Origin: Streptomyces chartreusis
GTDB lineage: Bacteria > Actinomycetota > Actinomycetes > Streptomycetales > Streptomycetaceae
NCBI RefSeq assembly: GCF_008704715.1
Contig: NZ_CP023689.1
Location: forward strand, 2,046,001 to 2,110,000
Length of the DNA: 64,000 nucleotides
Direction of reading: 5' to 3'
Positions 11,968 to 20,316 of the stretch are shown in pieces. The notes beneath the pieces were generated by a model, which had not been told where the DNA came from, did no database searches, and was given only the letters and a program-made list of their open reading frames with translations. Position 1 is the stretch's first letter; each line of letters opens with the position of its first letter. A program made the position numbers and the translations under genes.

Positions 11968-13371
11968 CTAGTTGAGGTACTGACAGGTGGAGCGGGGTGT
12001 GTAGACGCCGTGCCCGGCGTGACCGGTGTACTCCCGCTCGGTGATGACGAGTTCGCCGCGCGAGAGGACCGTCTCGACCCGGCCGGTGGTCCGCCTGCCC
12101 TCGTAGGCCGAGTAGTCGACGTTCATGTGGTGCGTCTCGGCGGACATGATCTGGGTGGCCTGCGGGTCGTAGATCACGACGTCGGCGTCGGCGCCCGGCG
12201 CGATGGTGCCCTTCTTCGGGTACATGCCGAACATGCGGGCCGGGGACGCGCAGGCGATCTCGATCCAGCGGCGGCGTGTGATGCGGCCCTCGACGACGGC
12301 CTGGTGGAGCAGGTCCATACGGTTCTCGATGCCGGGCATCCCGTTGGGGATCTTGGAGAAGTCGCCCCGGCCGAGCTCCTTCTGGCCGACGAAGCAGAAG
12401 GGGCAGTGGTCGGTGGAGACGACCTGGAGGTCGTTCGTCCTGAGGCCCTTCCACAACTGCGCCTGGTGCTCGCGCGGCCGCAGCGGCGTCGAGCACACGT
12501 ACTTCGCGCCCTCGAAGTCCGGCTCGGCGAGGTTGTCGGTGGACAGGAACAGATACTGCGGGCAGGTCTCGCCGAAGACGTTCAGGCCCTCGTCGCGCGC
12601 CCGGGTCAGCTCTGCCACCGCCTCCATGGCCGAGACGTGCACGACGTACAGCGGGGCGCCGGCGACCTGCGCGAGCCGGATCGCCCGGTGGGTGGCCTCG
12701 GCCTCCAGCAGCGCCTTGCGCACTTCGCCGTGATAGCGCGGGTCCGTCTCGCCCCGGGCGAGTGCCTGCTCCACCAGCACGTCGATCGCGATGCCGTTCT
12801 CGGCGTGCATCATGATCAGTCCGCCGTTCTCGGCGGAGCGCTGCATGGCGCGCAGGATCTGGCCGTCGTCGGAGTAGAAGACCCCCGGGTAGGCCATGAA
12901 CTGCTTGAAGCTGGTCACGCCCTCCTCGACCAGCAGGTCCAGCTCCTTGAGCGTGTCCTCGTTCACGTCGGAGACGATCATGTGGAAGCCGTAGTCGATG
13001 GAGCAGTTGCCCTCGGCCTTGGCGTGCCAGGCGTCGAGGCCCTCGCGCAGCGAGCGGCCCACGCTCTGCACGGCGAAGTCGACGATCGTGGTCGTGCCGC
13101 CCCAGGCGGCGGCCCGGGTACCGGTCTCGAAGGTGTCGGAGGCGAAGGTGCCGCCGAACGGCAGCTCCATGTGGGTGTGGACGTCGACGCCGCCCGGGAT
13201 GACGTACTTCCCGGTGGCGTCGATGGTCCGCTCGGCCGTCCAGGCCTCGGCGGCGGACGTTCCGGCGGCGGCGAGGGCGGCGATACGGCCGTCCTCGATC
13301 AGGACGTCGGCGTGCAGCTCGTCGGATGCGGTGATGACGAGGCCGCCGCGGATTACTGTTCGGCCGGTCAT
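11968..13371 (-). CDS. hydA: Dihydropyrimidinase / D-hydantoinase
   Basis: Cyclic amidohydrolase of 467 residues that opens 5,6-dihydrouracil/dihydrothymine, or 5-substituted hydantoins, to N-carbamoyl amino acids. The binuclear metal site is visible: GVDVHTHME (His65, His67), the carbamylated lysine in SFKQFMAY (Lys156), the metal histidines in MMHAENG and VVHVSAM, and the aspartate in STDHCPF. The next enzyme, a carbamoyl amidohydrolase, is encoded 89 bases upstream in the same direction. Dihydropyrimidine and hydantoin specificity cannot be separated from sequence alone; the context favours reductive pyrimidine catabolism. Confidence 0.92.
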   Translation of the reverse strand: MTGRTVIRGGLVITASDELHADVLIEDGRIAALAAAGTSAAEAWTAERTIDATGKYVIPGGVDVHTHMELPFGGTFASDTFETGTRAAAWGGTTTIVDFAVQSVGRSLREGLDAWHAKAEGNCSIDYGFHMIVSDVNEDTLKELDLLVEEGVTSFKQFMAYPGVFYSDDGQILRAMQRSAENGGLIMMHAENGIAIDVLVEQALARGETDPRYHGEVRKALLEAEATHRAIRLAQVAGAPLYVVHVSAMEAVAELTRARDEGLNVFGETCPQYLFLSTDNLAEPDFEGAKYVCSTPLRPREHQAQLWKGLRTNDLQVVSTDHCPFCFVGQKELGRGDFSKIPNGMPGIENRMDLLHQAVVEGRITRRRWIEIACASPARMFGMYPKKGTIAPGADADVVIYDPQATQIMSAETHHMNVDYSAYEGRRTTGRVETVLSRGELVITEREYTGHAGHGVYTPRSTCQYLN

Positions 13372-13460
13372 GGGTCCTCTCCCTCGTGGTCGCGTGCGGG
13401 TCGTTCGTGGCTGGTCGCGCAGTTCCCCGCGCCCCTGAGTCGGCTGCGCCGCCGGCGTTT

Positions 13461-14303
13461 CTACGGTGCCGTCAGCGGGCCGTACGTCCCCGGGGCGCGG
13501 TCCCGGTAGAACTGCCAGCGGTCGCGGACCTCGCGGAGCTTGGCCAGGTCCAGGTCGCGGACGACGAGTTCGGTCTCCTTGTCGCTCGCCACCTCGCCGA
13601 CGAACTGGGCCTCCGGGTCCACGAAGTACGTGGTGCCGTAGAAGTCGTTGTCGCCGAGGTCCTCCACGCCGACCCGGTTGATCGCGCCGACGAAGTACTC
13701 GTTGGCGACGGCCGCCGCCGGCTGCTCCAGCTGCCACAGGTAGCGGGAGAGCCCGCGCGAGGTCGCCGAGGGGTTGAACACGATCTCGGCACCGGCCAGG
13801 CCCAGCGCCCGCCAGCCCTCCGGGAAGTGACGGTCGTAGCAGATGTAGACGCCGATCTTCCCGACGGCCGTCTCGAAGACCGGCCAGCCGCTGTTGCCCG
13901 GGCGGAAGTAGAACTTCTCCCAGAATCCCTGCACTTGGGGGATGTGGGTCTTGCGGTACTTGCCGAGGTACGAGCCGTCCGCGTCGATCACGGCGGCGGT
14001 GTTGTACAGGACGCCGGGCTGCTCCTCCTCGTACATCGGCAGCACGAGGACGATGCCCAGCTCCTTGGCGAGCGCCTGGAAGCGCCGCACGGTCGGGCCC
14101 TCGGGGATCTGCTCGGCGTACTCGTAGAACGCCTTGTCCTGCACCTGGCAGAAGTAGGGCCCGTAGAACAGCTCCTGGAAGCACAGCACTTGAGCGCCCT
14201 GTGCGGCCGCGTCGCGGGCCGCCTGCTCGTGGACCTGGATCATCGATTCCTTGTCGCCGGTCCAGGCGGTCTGGAAGAGGGCGGCGCGGATCACTCGGCT
14301 CAT
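13461..14303 (-). CDS. Nitrilase-family N-carbamoyl-beta-alanine amidohydrolase, paralogue 1
   Basis: Carbon-nitrogen hydrolase of 280 residues predicted to cut N-carbamoyl-beta-alanine (or a carbamoyl amino acid) to the amino acid, CO2 and ammonia. The Glu-Lys-Cys triad is readable: Glu44 in CFQELF, Lys118 in GKYRKTHIP and Cys155 in VYICYDRHFPEGWR. It is the first gene of the hydantoinase-LLM transcription unit. The product aligns without gaps to the second nitrilase at 17335-18177 at roughly 70% identity by eye, so the locus holds an internal duplication. Promoter elements probably lie in 14304-14458. Confidence 0.88.
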   Translation of the reverse strand: MSRVIRAALFQTAWTGDKESMIQVHEQAARDAAAQGAQVLCFQELFYGPYFCQVQDKAFYEYAEQIPEGPTVRRFQALAKELGIVLVLPMYEEEQPGVLYNTAAVIDADGSYLGKYRKTHIPQVQGFWEKFYFRPGNSGWPVFETAVGKIGVYICYDRHFPEGWRALGLAGAEIVFNPSATSRGLSRYLWQLEQPAAAVANEYFVGAINRVGVEDLGDNDFYGTTYFVDPEAQFVGEVASDKETELVVRDLDLAKLREVRDRWQFYRDRAPGTYGPLTAP

Positions 14304-14365
14304 CGGGACCTCCGGTCACTCGGTGTGCCAGAAGGCTAGGAAGTCCGAAGCGGCGGTTTGAGTTG

Positions 14366-14408
14366 CACGGTGTCACGTCTGCGGGCATGCGGCGTGCCAC
14401 GGTGTCAC
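14366..14408. repeat. Tandem direct repeat CACGGTGTCAC upstream of the nitrilase-hydantoinase operon
   Basis: CACGGTGTCAC occurs at 14366-14376 and again at 14398-14408, in the same orientation, with starts 32 bases apart (about three helical turns). It lies 63-105 bases upstream of the leftward nitrilase start and just past the 3' end of the PucR regulator gene. The helical phasing suggests a two-site activator, with PucR the obvious candidate. The binding protein is an inference. Confidence 0.4.
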
Positions 14409-14458
14409 CCTGTCGTGATCCCATGTTTCACCGCCGTTTTCCCAGGTCGTGGCAGGTT

Positions 14459-16024
14459 TCAGCTCTGTTGCGCGTCGTGCGCGAGGAGTGCGATGTGCAC
14501 GGATGCGGCCTGTTCGAAGTCGTCGAGGTCGACGCCGAGCCGTGTCTGTATCGCCTCCAGGCGGCGGTAGAGCGCGGGCCGCGAGACATGGTGGAGCTGG
14601 GCGGTGCGGGACTTGTTGCGGCCGGTCGCGAGGTACGTCCGCAGCACCGACAGCATGTCTTCGTCGGCCGCGCACAGCAGCCCGTCCAACTCCCGCTCCG
14701 CGAACGACTGCACATGCGGGTCGTCGCGCAACAGGCGGATCAGACCGCGCAGATGGACGTCCCTGAGGCGGACGACGGCCGGGAGGTCGAGGGCGGCCGA
14801 GGAGTCGGCGGCGTCGGCGACGTGCTGGGCCTCGCGCAGCCCGGTGGGCACGTCGTCCCAGGCGGTACGGGGGTCGGCGGCGGCCACGACGGTGCGGGCG
14901 GCCTCGGAGTGCACCCGGGCCGCGAAGTTCGCCGTGAGCACCGGGGCGTCCTGGTCCCGGGCGAGGCTCAGCAGTACCGCGACGGCCCCGTCGGCCAGCT
15001 CGGCGACGAGCCCGGAGAGCCCCACCATCCGCAGTACGCGGTCGAGTTGGCCGGGTTCGACGTCCCGCACGACCAGCGGGACGAACGTCCGACGGTTGAC
15101 GGGCAGCCCGGCCGCCCGCGCCCGCGGCAGCAGCTGCCGTGCCGGTACGACGCCGCTGACGAGGTCGGTCAGCAGGCTCTGCGCGGACTGCTCCTCCCAG
15201 GTGTGCGCGGAGTTCCCGCCGAGCATGCGGTGCAGGACGAGGGCCTCGGCGGCACGGTCGGCGAGCAGCCGTCCGGTGGCGGTGTCGCCGCGGTGCCCGC
15301 ACAGCATGATCTGTCCCCAGCGCTCGCCGCGCCCGGCGAGTTCGGCGCGGATCCAGCCGTCGCCCTCGCTGCCGCCGGCCTGCCGGGCGATGCGCTCCCA
15401 GTCGCGCAGCACGTCGTCCACGGCGGACCGCTCCCCCGCGGTGGCGAGGACGCGGTGGGCGAGGTTGGTGACGACGACGGGGCAGGCGCTGTGCGAGGCG
15501 ACCTCGTCGAGCAGGCTCTGCAACGGGGCACCGGAGGTGATGAGCGCGGTGAGTGCGGTCCGTACGGACTCCGAGAGGCTGACGGCGGCGAACTTGCGGC
15601 GCACGAGCCGGCACTGGACCTCTTCGGTGAGCTCGGCGAAGGGGAACGGCCGGTGCAGGACCACCATGGGCAGTCCGCACCGCTCGGCCGCCCGGCGCAT
15701 CACCTCCGGCGGGGCGGGGAACGCCCGGCCGAGGCCCAGTACGACGGCCGACGCCTCGGCGCGGTGCAGGGATCGGATGTACTCGGCCTGCTTGTCCTCG
15801 TCGCCGGCGAGCAGCACGCCGGTGGTGAGGACCATCTCGCCGCCGGTGAGCATCACCCCGACGTCCGGTGCCTCGGCGACGTGCACCCAGCGCACCGGCC
15901 GGTCCAGCTGACCGGCGCCGGCCACCACCTCGGGTTCCCCGGCCAGCACCCGCTCCAGGGTGAGGACCTGCCGGACCGACAGGGCGGGTTCGGAGAGTTC
16001 CGTGGGCTCCGAGGTGGTGGTCAT
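14459..16024 (-). CDS. PucR-family transcriptional regulator
   Basis: Regulator of 521 residues with the family architecture. A PucR ligand-sensing domain occupies about 20-135 (RPVRWVHVAEAPDVGVMLTG, then TTGVLL). The middle GGDEF-like region is divergent. The C-terminal PucR helix-turn-helix is near 455-515 (LRTYLATGRNKSRTAQLHHV, then SRPALYRRLEAIQTRLG). Family members control purine, pyrimidine or amino-acid degradation genes. It lies 30 bases downstream of the aminotransferase gene and upstream of the nitrilase-hydantoinase unit, so it probably controls this locus and senses a pathway intermediate. Confidence 0.9.
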   Translation of the reverse strand: MTTTSEPTELSEPALSVRQVLTLERVLAGEPEVVAGAGQLDRPVRWVHVAEAPDVGVMLTGGEMVLTTGVLLAGDEDKQAEYIRSLHRAEASAVVLGLGRAFPAPPEVMRRAAERCGLPMVVLHRPFPFAELTEEVQCRLVRRKFAAVSLSESVRTALTALITSGAPLQSLLDEVASHSACPVVVTNLAHRVLATAGERSAVDDVLRDWERIARQAGGSEGDGWIRAELAGRGERWGQIMLCGHRGDTATGRLLADRAAEALVLHRMLGGNSAHTWEEQSAQSLLTDLVSGVVPARQLLPRARAAGLPVNRRTFVPLVVRDVEPGQLDRVLRMVGLSGLVAELADGAVAVLLSLARDQDAPVLTANFAARVHSEAARTVVAAADPRTAWDDVPTGLREAQHVADAADSSAALDLPAVVRLRDVHLRGLIRLLRDDPHVQSFAERELDGLLCAADEDMLSVLRTYLATGRNKSRTAQLHHVSRPALYRRLEAIQTRLGVDLDDFEQAASVHIALLAHDAQQS

Positions 16025-16054
16025 GGCGGCGTTCCCTTGCTCGGGCGGGTCGTG

Positions 16055-17338
16055 CTAGAGGCTCCTCAGAGCGTTCTCCAGGATCGCGGCGCCCTCCTCG
16101 GCCTCCGCGACGGTGAGGGACAGGGGCGGCGCGACGCGCAGGGCGCTGGTGTTGTGGCCGCCGCCCTTGCCGATGAGCAGGCCGCCCTCGCGGGCCGCCT
16201 CCAGCACGGCGGACGCCGCTGCGGGGTCGGCCTCGTCGGTGCCGGGCCGGGTGAGCTCGATGCCCAGCATCAGGCCGCGGCCGCGCACCTCCCGGACGTG
16301 CGGCACCTGCGCGGCGACGGCCCGCAGCCGCTCCAGGAGCAGCCCGCCGACCCGCCGGGCGTTGCCCTGCAGGTCGTGTTCGATCAGGTACGAGAGGTTG
16401 GCGAGGCCGGCCGCCATGGTGATCTGGGTGCCGCCGAACGTCGAGATGCTGTTGGAGTCGAGGCAGTTCATGATCTCGGCGCGGGCGACGACGCCGCCGA
16501 TGGACATGCCGTTGCCGATGCCCTTGGCGAAGGTCAGCATGTCGGGCGGGCCGGAGCGGGCGTGTGCCTGCCAGCCCCAGAAGTGGTCGCCGGTGCGGCC
16601 CCAGCCGGTCTGCACCTCGTCGGCGATCCACAGGATGCCGCGCTCGGCGAGCACCTCGCGGAAGGCGGCGTACAGCCCGTCCGGGCCGGAGGTGAAGCCG
16701 CCGACGCCCTGGACGGGCTCGGCGATCAGCGCGGCCGGCGGGCGGGTGTGGCCGAGGAGGTCCTTGAGGTCGTCGACGCAGGCGGCGATGAAGTCGTCGT
16801 CGGAGAGGTCGGCGTAGGGGCCCCGGGTGCGGACGCCGCCGTGCACGTACAGCGTCTGGAGCGGCGACAGCGAGGTCGGTGACCAGCCGCGGTTGCCGGT
16901 GATGCCGACCGCGCTGAAGGAGCGGCCGTGGTAGCTGTTGCGCATCGCGAGGATCGAGTTGCTCTGCTGGTAGGTCGTCGCGAGCAGGAGCGCGGTGTCG
17001 TTGGCCTCGGTGCCGGAGGTGGTGAAGAAGACGCGGGCGTCCGGGATGCCGCTCAAGTGGGCGATGCGCTCGGCGAGTTCGACCATGGGCCGGTTCAGGT
17101 ACAGGGTGGATGAGTGCACGATCCGCCCGGCCTGCTCGCTCACCGCCTTGGTGACCTCGGGCAGCGCGTGCGCGGTCATCGTGGTGAGGATGCCGCCGAA
17201 GAAGTCGAGGTAGCGGTTGCCCTCGGCGTCCCAGACGTGGCGGCCCTCGCCGTGGGTGATCTCAAGCGGCTCCTCGTAGTACAGGGCGAGCCAGTCCGGC
17301 ATGACGGCACGGTGGCGTCCCAGCAGGTCCTTGGTCAC
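16055..17338 (-). CDS. Class-III PLP aminotransferase (beta-alanine/omega-amino acid type)
   Basis: Class-III (omega) aminotransferase of 427 residues. Features are VWDAEGNRYLDFFGG near the N terminus, TTSGTEANDTALLL for phosphate binding, WIADEVQTGWGRTG with the PLP-contacting Asp, and the Schiff-base lysine in LTFAKGIGNG. The GTG start overlaps the stop of the upstream nitrilase gene by 4 bp. Next to dihydropyrimidinase and carbamoyl amidohydrolase, the likely substrate is beta-alanine or beta-aminoisobutyrate, giving malonate semialdehyde-type products. Alanine-glyoxylate or 4-aminobutyrate transaminase activity is possible. Confidence 0.88.
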   Translation of the reverse strand: MTKDLLGRHRAVMPDWLALYYEEPLEITHGEGRHVWDAEGNRYLDFFGGILTTMTAHALPEVTKAVSEQAGRIVHSSTLYLNRPMVELAERIAHLSGIPDARVFFTTSGTEANDTALLLATTYQQSNSILAMRNSYHGRSFSAVGITGNRGWSPTSLSPLQTLYVHGGVRTRGPYADLSDDDFIAACVDDLKDLLGHTRPPAALIAEPVQGVGGFTSGPDGLYAAFREVLAERGILWIADEVQTGWGRTGDHFWGWQAHARSGPPDMLTFAKGIGNGMSIGGVVARAEIMNCLDSNSISTFGGTQITMAAGLANLSYLIEHDLQGNARRVGGLLLERLRAVAAQVPHVREVRGRGLMLGIELTRPGTDEADPAAASAVLEAAREGGLLIGKGGGHNTSALRVAPPLSLTVAEAEEGAAILENALRSL

Positions 17339-18177
17339 GGCTGCACCAGCCCTTCGTATGCGTCGGGGCGGCGGTCGCGGTAGAACGCCCACTGCTGCCG
17401 CACCTCGTCGATCAGGTCGAAGTCGAGATCGCGCACGACGAGCTCCTCGCTCTTGTCGCTGGCGATCTCCCCGACAACCTGCCCACGCGGATCGACGAAA
17501 TAGCTCGTCCCGTAGAAGTCGTTGTCGCCGTACGGCTCCTGTCCCACCCGGTTGATCGCGGCGACGAAGTACTCGTTGGCGACGGCCGCGGCGGGCTGCT
17601 CCAGCTGCCACAGGTAGGCCGAGAGGCCGCGCGAGGTGGCGGACGGGTTGTAGACCAACTGGGCTCCGTTGAGGCCGAGTTGCCGCCAGCCCTCCGGGAA
17701 GTGGCGGTCGTAGCAGATGTAGACGCCGACCTTGCCGACCGCCGTTTCGAAGACGGGCCAGCCGATGTTTCCGGGCTTGAAGTAGTACTTCTCCCAGAAG
17801 CCCTTGACCTGCGGGATGTGGTGCTTGCGGTACTTGCCGAGGAAGGTGCCGTCGGAGTCGATGACGGCGGCGGTGTTGTAGTAGAACCCGGCCTGCTCGA
17901 CCTCGAAGACGGGCACGACGATCACCATGCCGGTCTCGCGGGCCAGCTCCTGCATACGGCGCGTGGTGGGCCCGTCGGGGACCGGCTCGGCCCAGCTGTA
18001 GTGCTCGGGGTCCTGGACCTGGCAGAAGTAGGGAGCGTTGAAGACTTCCTGGAAGCCGATGATCCTGGCGCCCTGCCGGGCCGCCTCGCGGGCGTGCTCC
18101 TCGTGTTTCGCCACCATGGACTCGGTGTCGCCGGTCCAGGTGGCCTGGACCAGAGCGGCGCGTACGACGTTGGCCAT
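17335..18177 (-). CDS. Nitrilase-family N-carbamoyl-beta-alanine amidohydrolase, paralogue 2
   Basis: Second 280-residue carbon-nitrogen hydrolase of the locus, with the same triad: Glu44 in GFQEVF, Lys118 in GKYRKHHIP and Cys155 in VYICYDRHFPEGWR. It is first in its operon, followed by the 4-bp-coupled aminotransferase and then PucR. Substrate-side segments differ from paralogue 1 (for example PVFEVEQAGFYYNT against PMYEEEQPGVLYNT), suggesting distinct carbamoyl substrates, such as carbamoyl-beta-alanine versus carbamoyl-beta-aminoisobutyrate. The promoter region contains a striking inverted repeat. Confidence 0.88.
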   Translation of the reverse strand: MANVVRAALVQATWTGDTESMVAKHEEHAREAARQGARIIGFQEVFNAPYFCQVQDPEHYSWAEPVPDGPTTRRMQELARETGMVIVVPVFEVEQAGFYYNTAAVIDSDGTFLGKYRKHHIPQVKGFWEKYYFKPGNIGWPVFETAVGKVGVYICYDRHFPEGWRQLGLNGAQLVYNPSATSRGLSAYLWQLEQPAAAVANEYFVAAINRVGQEPYGDNDFYGTSYFVDPRGQVVGEIASDKSEELVVRDLDFDLIDEVRQQWAFYRDRRPDAYEGLVQP

Positions 18178-18202
18178 GAGCTGCTCCTTCGACGGGACGT
18201 CA

Positions 18203-18239
18203 GAGCCTCTACGCCCGTAGAGGGGGGCCGTAGAGGCTC
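18203..18239. promoter_or_regulatory. Probable operator: 11-bp inverted repeat with an internal third half-site
   Basis: GAGCCTCTACG (18203-18213) and CGTAGAGGCTC (18229-18239) are perfect 11-bp inverted arms with a 15-base spacer. Inside, CTCTACG-CC-CGTAGAG (18207-18222) makes a second, tighter perfect palindrome that shares the left arm. The element lies 26-62 bases upstream of the leftward nitrilase-aminotransferase-pucR unit, a normal place for an operator. The regulator is unknown; PucR or an unlinked factor could bind. Confidence 0.55.
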
Positions 18240-18368
18240 GAAAGTAAGCCCCCGGAACAGCCTTGCCAAGACCATCGTCGTTAACCCGCTGAGTCGATCA
18301 GGTTTCACCCTCCTGTGGGTGATGGATGGGGCCGGTGGGAGGGGTGTGCCGGGTGATGCGGGCCCCGG

Positions 18369-19862
18369 TCAGGCGGTGAAGCCCGCGACCCGCAGCGCGT
18401 GGACGAGGTCCCACCGGCACTCCTCGGAGACGCCCCGGGCGGCCTCCAGCAGCAGCGGCACGAGCGCCCGCGGGTCCGTCTCGACGCTGCGGGCGGCCTC
18501 CTCCGGGGTGCGCACGCGGACGTAGGCGTCGAGGAGCGCGCGGACCTCGCGGCGGCGTCCGGCGCCGGCCAGGCCCAGTACGGCCTGCCCTATCTCGGGC
18601 GCGGGCCGCAGCACACCCTGCCGCAGTATCTGCTCCCCGTCCTCGGCGCGCCCTGCGGCGGTCAGCGCGTCCGCGGCGGCCACGAGCCCCTCGGCCGGCA
18701 GCGAGGCGGCCTCCCACAGCAGGGTCGCCCAGTCCGCCCCGAGTCCGGCGCGCTGCATCTCGGCGGCGAGCAGCGGCAGGCGTACGGCGGGCCAGTGCGC
18801 GGCCTCGACGAGCAGTACGTGCGCCTCGCCGCTGCGCCCCTCACGGCGCAGCCGCACCAGCGCCTCGACGCTCCCGGCGACCTCCCGCCGGTCCTCCGGT
18901 CCGGCCGCTTGCGCCTGCGGCTCCGGGGTCACGGCCGCACCCTCGTCGTCCGCCCCGGCGAACCGGGCCCCGCGCGGGGTGCGGCGGGTGGTGGCGGCGG
19001 GCTGGGCGGGCAGCGTGGGCAGGACGGGCTCGGCGGTCGGCGGTACGACGACGGGGGCGGCCTCCTCCTCGGCCATCCCGGCGAAGCGGGCGCCGCCGCG
19101 GCGGCGTTTGCGCTGCTTGGGTACGGGAGCGGGGTCGGTGTGCGGCTCCTGCGTGTGCCGCGTGTCCGGCTCATCGGGCACCCTCGCCGCGCTCTCGGCG
19201 ACATACGCACCGGCGATCCGCTCCTGACCGGGGCCGGGACCGTCGGGCGCTCCGGCACGCGCGTGCCATTCGGCCGGGTCGGCGGCCGAGCCGCCATCGG
19301 CACGACCCTCACCGAACCGGTCCCGCTGGATCACCCGCTCCCGTGCGCTCGCCGCGCGGCGGTCCAAGTCGGTCATCCGGAAGCGGAGTTCGGCGCATCG
19401 GGCGGTCGCGCGTTCGTGGTCGTCGCGGGCCCAGGCGAGGTCGAGCCGGATGGCCTCGGCCTGGTCGCGGCTGGTGGCGGAGGTGAGCAACCGGCTCAGT
19501 TCCGCCTGCCGTTCGGCGGCGTAGTGCTGTTCGCGGAGCATGACGTCGAGGCGGTCCCGGATGGCGTCGCGCCCGCCGGGACGGGCGTCGTAGGCGGCGA
19601 GAGCTGCCGCGTGCAGGGCGCGGGCGCGTTCCGTCTCGGGGCCGGCGCCGCCGGGGCCGTACTGGCCGGCGAGGTCCTGCAGCAGGGACTCCACCACGTC
19701 CCAGGGCGGCACCTCGCGGCCGGCGAGGCAGGCCCGCATGCCCTCGGGGTCACGCTGCCAGAACACCGCGCACCAGCCGCCGCCCTGGTCGAGGCGCGCC
19801 GTGAGACCGTCCAGGTAGTTAACGAACTCCCGCATCCGAGCCGGGAGTTGATCCACTGACAT
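18369..19862 (-). CDS. Conserved hypothetical protein with disordered centre
   Basis: Not recognised. The 497-residue protein has an N-terminal region beginning MSVDQLPARMREFVNYLDGL, a helical segment rich in Glu/Arg/Ala from about 85 to 185 that could form a coiled coil, a low-complexity Pro/Ala/Arg/Glu centre (about 190-320) and a helical, repeat-like C-terminal half made of short Ala/Leu/Glu-rich units resembling a helical solenoid. There is no signal peptide, membrane segment or catalytic motif. It stands alone upstream of the pyrimidine locus, about 130 bases from the XRE regulator gene. Confidence 0.65.
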   Translation of the reverse strand: MSVDQLPARMREFVNYLDGLTARLDQGGGWCAVFWQRDPEGMRACLAGREVPPWDVVESLLQDLAGQYGPGGAGPETERARALHAAALAAYDARPGGRDAIRDRLDVMLREQHYAAERQAELSRLLTSATSRDQAEAIRLDLAWARDDHERATARCAELRFRMTDLDRRAASARERVIQRDRFGEGRADGGSAADPAEWHARAGAPDGPGPGQERIAGAYVAESAARVPDEPDTRHTQEPHTDPAPVPKQRKRRRGGARFAGMAEEEAAPVVVPPTAEPVLPTLPAQPAATTRRTPRGARFAGADDEGAAVTPEPQAQAAGPEDRREVAGSVEALVRLRREGRSGEAHVLLVEAAHWPAVRLPLLAAEMQRAGLGADWATLLWEAASLPAEGLVAAADALTAAGRAEDGEQILRQGVLRPAPEIGQAVLGLAGAGRRREVRALLDAYVRVRTPEEAARSVETDPRALVPLLLEAARGVSEECRWDLVHALRVAGFTA

Positions 19863-19994
19863 TGCTCAACTCCCGCCAGACCGGAGCACTCCGGTCCGTT
19901 AGGCAACACCAGCCGTGTTACGGACGTGCTACGGGGAGTTTTCCGACTGAACGCAGAGTACGCCGGACCTACCGGAACGTGACGTGCGCACCTT

Positions 19995-20255
19995 TCAGGC
20001 GGCGGCCTCGACGGCCGGCGCGCACCGCCCGACCAGTTCGTCCATCGACAGCCCGAGGGCCGCGGCCAGGGCGGCGACCGTGAAGAAGGCCGGCGTCGGC
20101 GCCCGGCCGGTCTCGATCTTGCGCAGCGTCTCGGCGGAGATCCCGGCGTTCGCCGCGACCTCCGTCATGCTGCGGCCGCCGCGGGCCTCGCGGAGCAGCC
20201 GGCCGAGCCGCTCGCCGCGTTCACGCTCTTCGGGAGTGAGAGGGGTGCGCACCAT
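19995..20255 (-). CDS. Small XRE-family helix-turn-helix regulator
   Basis: DNA-binding protein of about 86 residues that is almost entirely a Cro/CI-type HTH: LGRLLREARGGRSMTEVAAN, then AGISAETLRKIETGRAPTP with the recognition helix, then a dimerisation helix. The ATG at 20255 was chosen because the rest resembles family members from there; an ATG three codons upstream (20264) is equally possible. It is transcribed divergently from the methionine aminopeptidase gene across 61 bases containing AT-rich palindromes, so autoregulation and control of that gene are likely. Confidence 0.8.
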   Translation of the reverse strand: MVRTPLTPEERERGERLGRLLREARGGRSMTEVAANAGISAETLRKIETGRAPTPAFFTVAALAAALGLSMDELVGRCAPAVEAAA

Positions 20256-20290
20256 GGCACCCATTCTAATACCGCCCCCGAGCGACCCCC

Positions 20291-20309
20291 ATTTAAATAC
20301 CGGTATAGT
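20291..20309. promoter_or_regulatory. AT-rich palindromes and -10 element between the XRE and map genes
   Basis: ATTTAAAT (20291-20298) overlaps the perfect 10-bp palindrome ATACCGGTAT (20297-20306). TATAGT (20304-20309) is a good -10 ending 7 bases before the map ATG, with no Shine-Dalgarno between, so the map message is probably leaderless. The palindrome overlaps the -10, as expected for repression by the adjacent XRE protein. The low GC stands out strongly from its surroundings. Confidence 0.55.
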
Positions 20310-20316
20310 AATTGGC

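Noticed and set aside
11968..13371. hydA as a second allantoinase
   Set aside because: The loop after HxH and its operon with carbamoyl amidohydrolase and aminotransferase fit dihydropyrimidinase/hydantoinase, while allB at 52767-54104 fits allantoinase.
14373..16631. A 752-codon frame spanning the PucR and aminotransferase genes out of frame
   Set aside because: The translation is almost all Arg, Gly, Pro and Ala. The two overlapping genes in other frames have complete motif sets.
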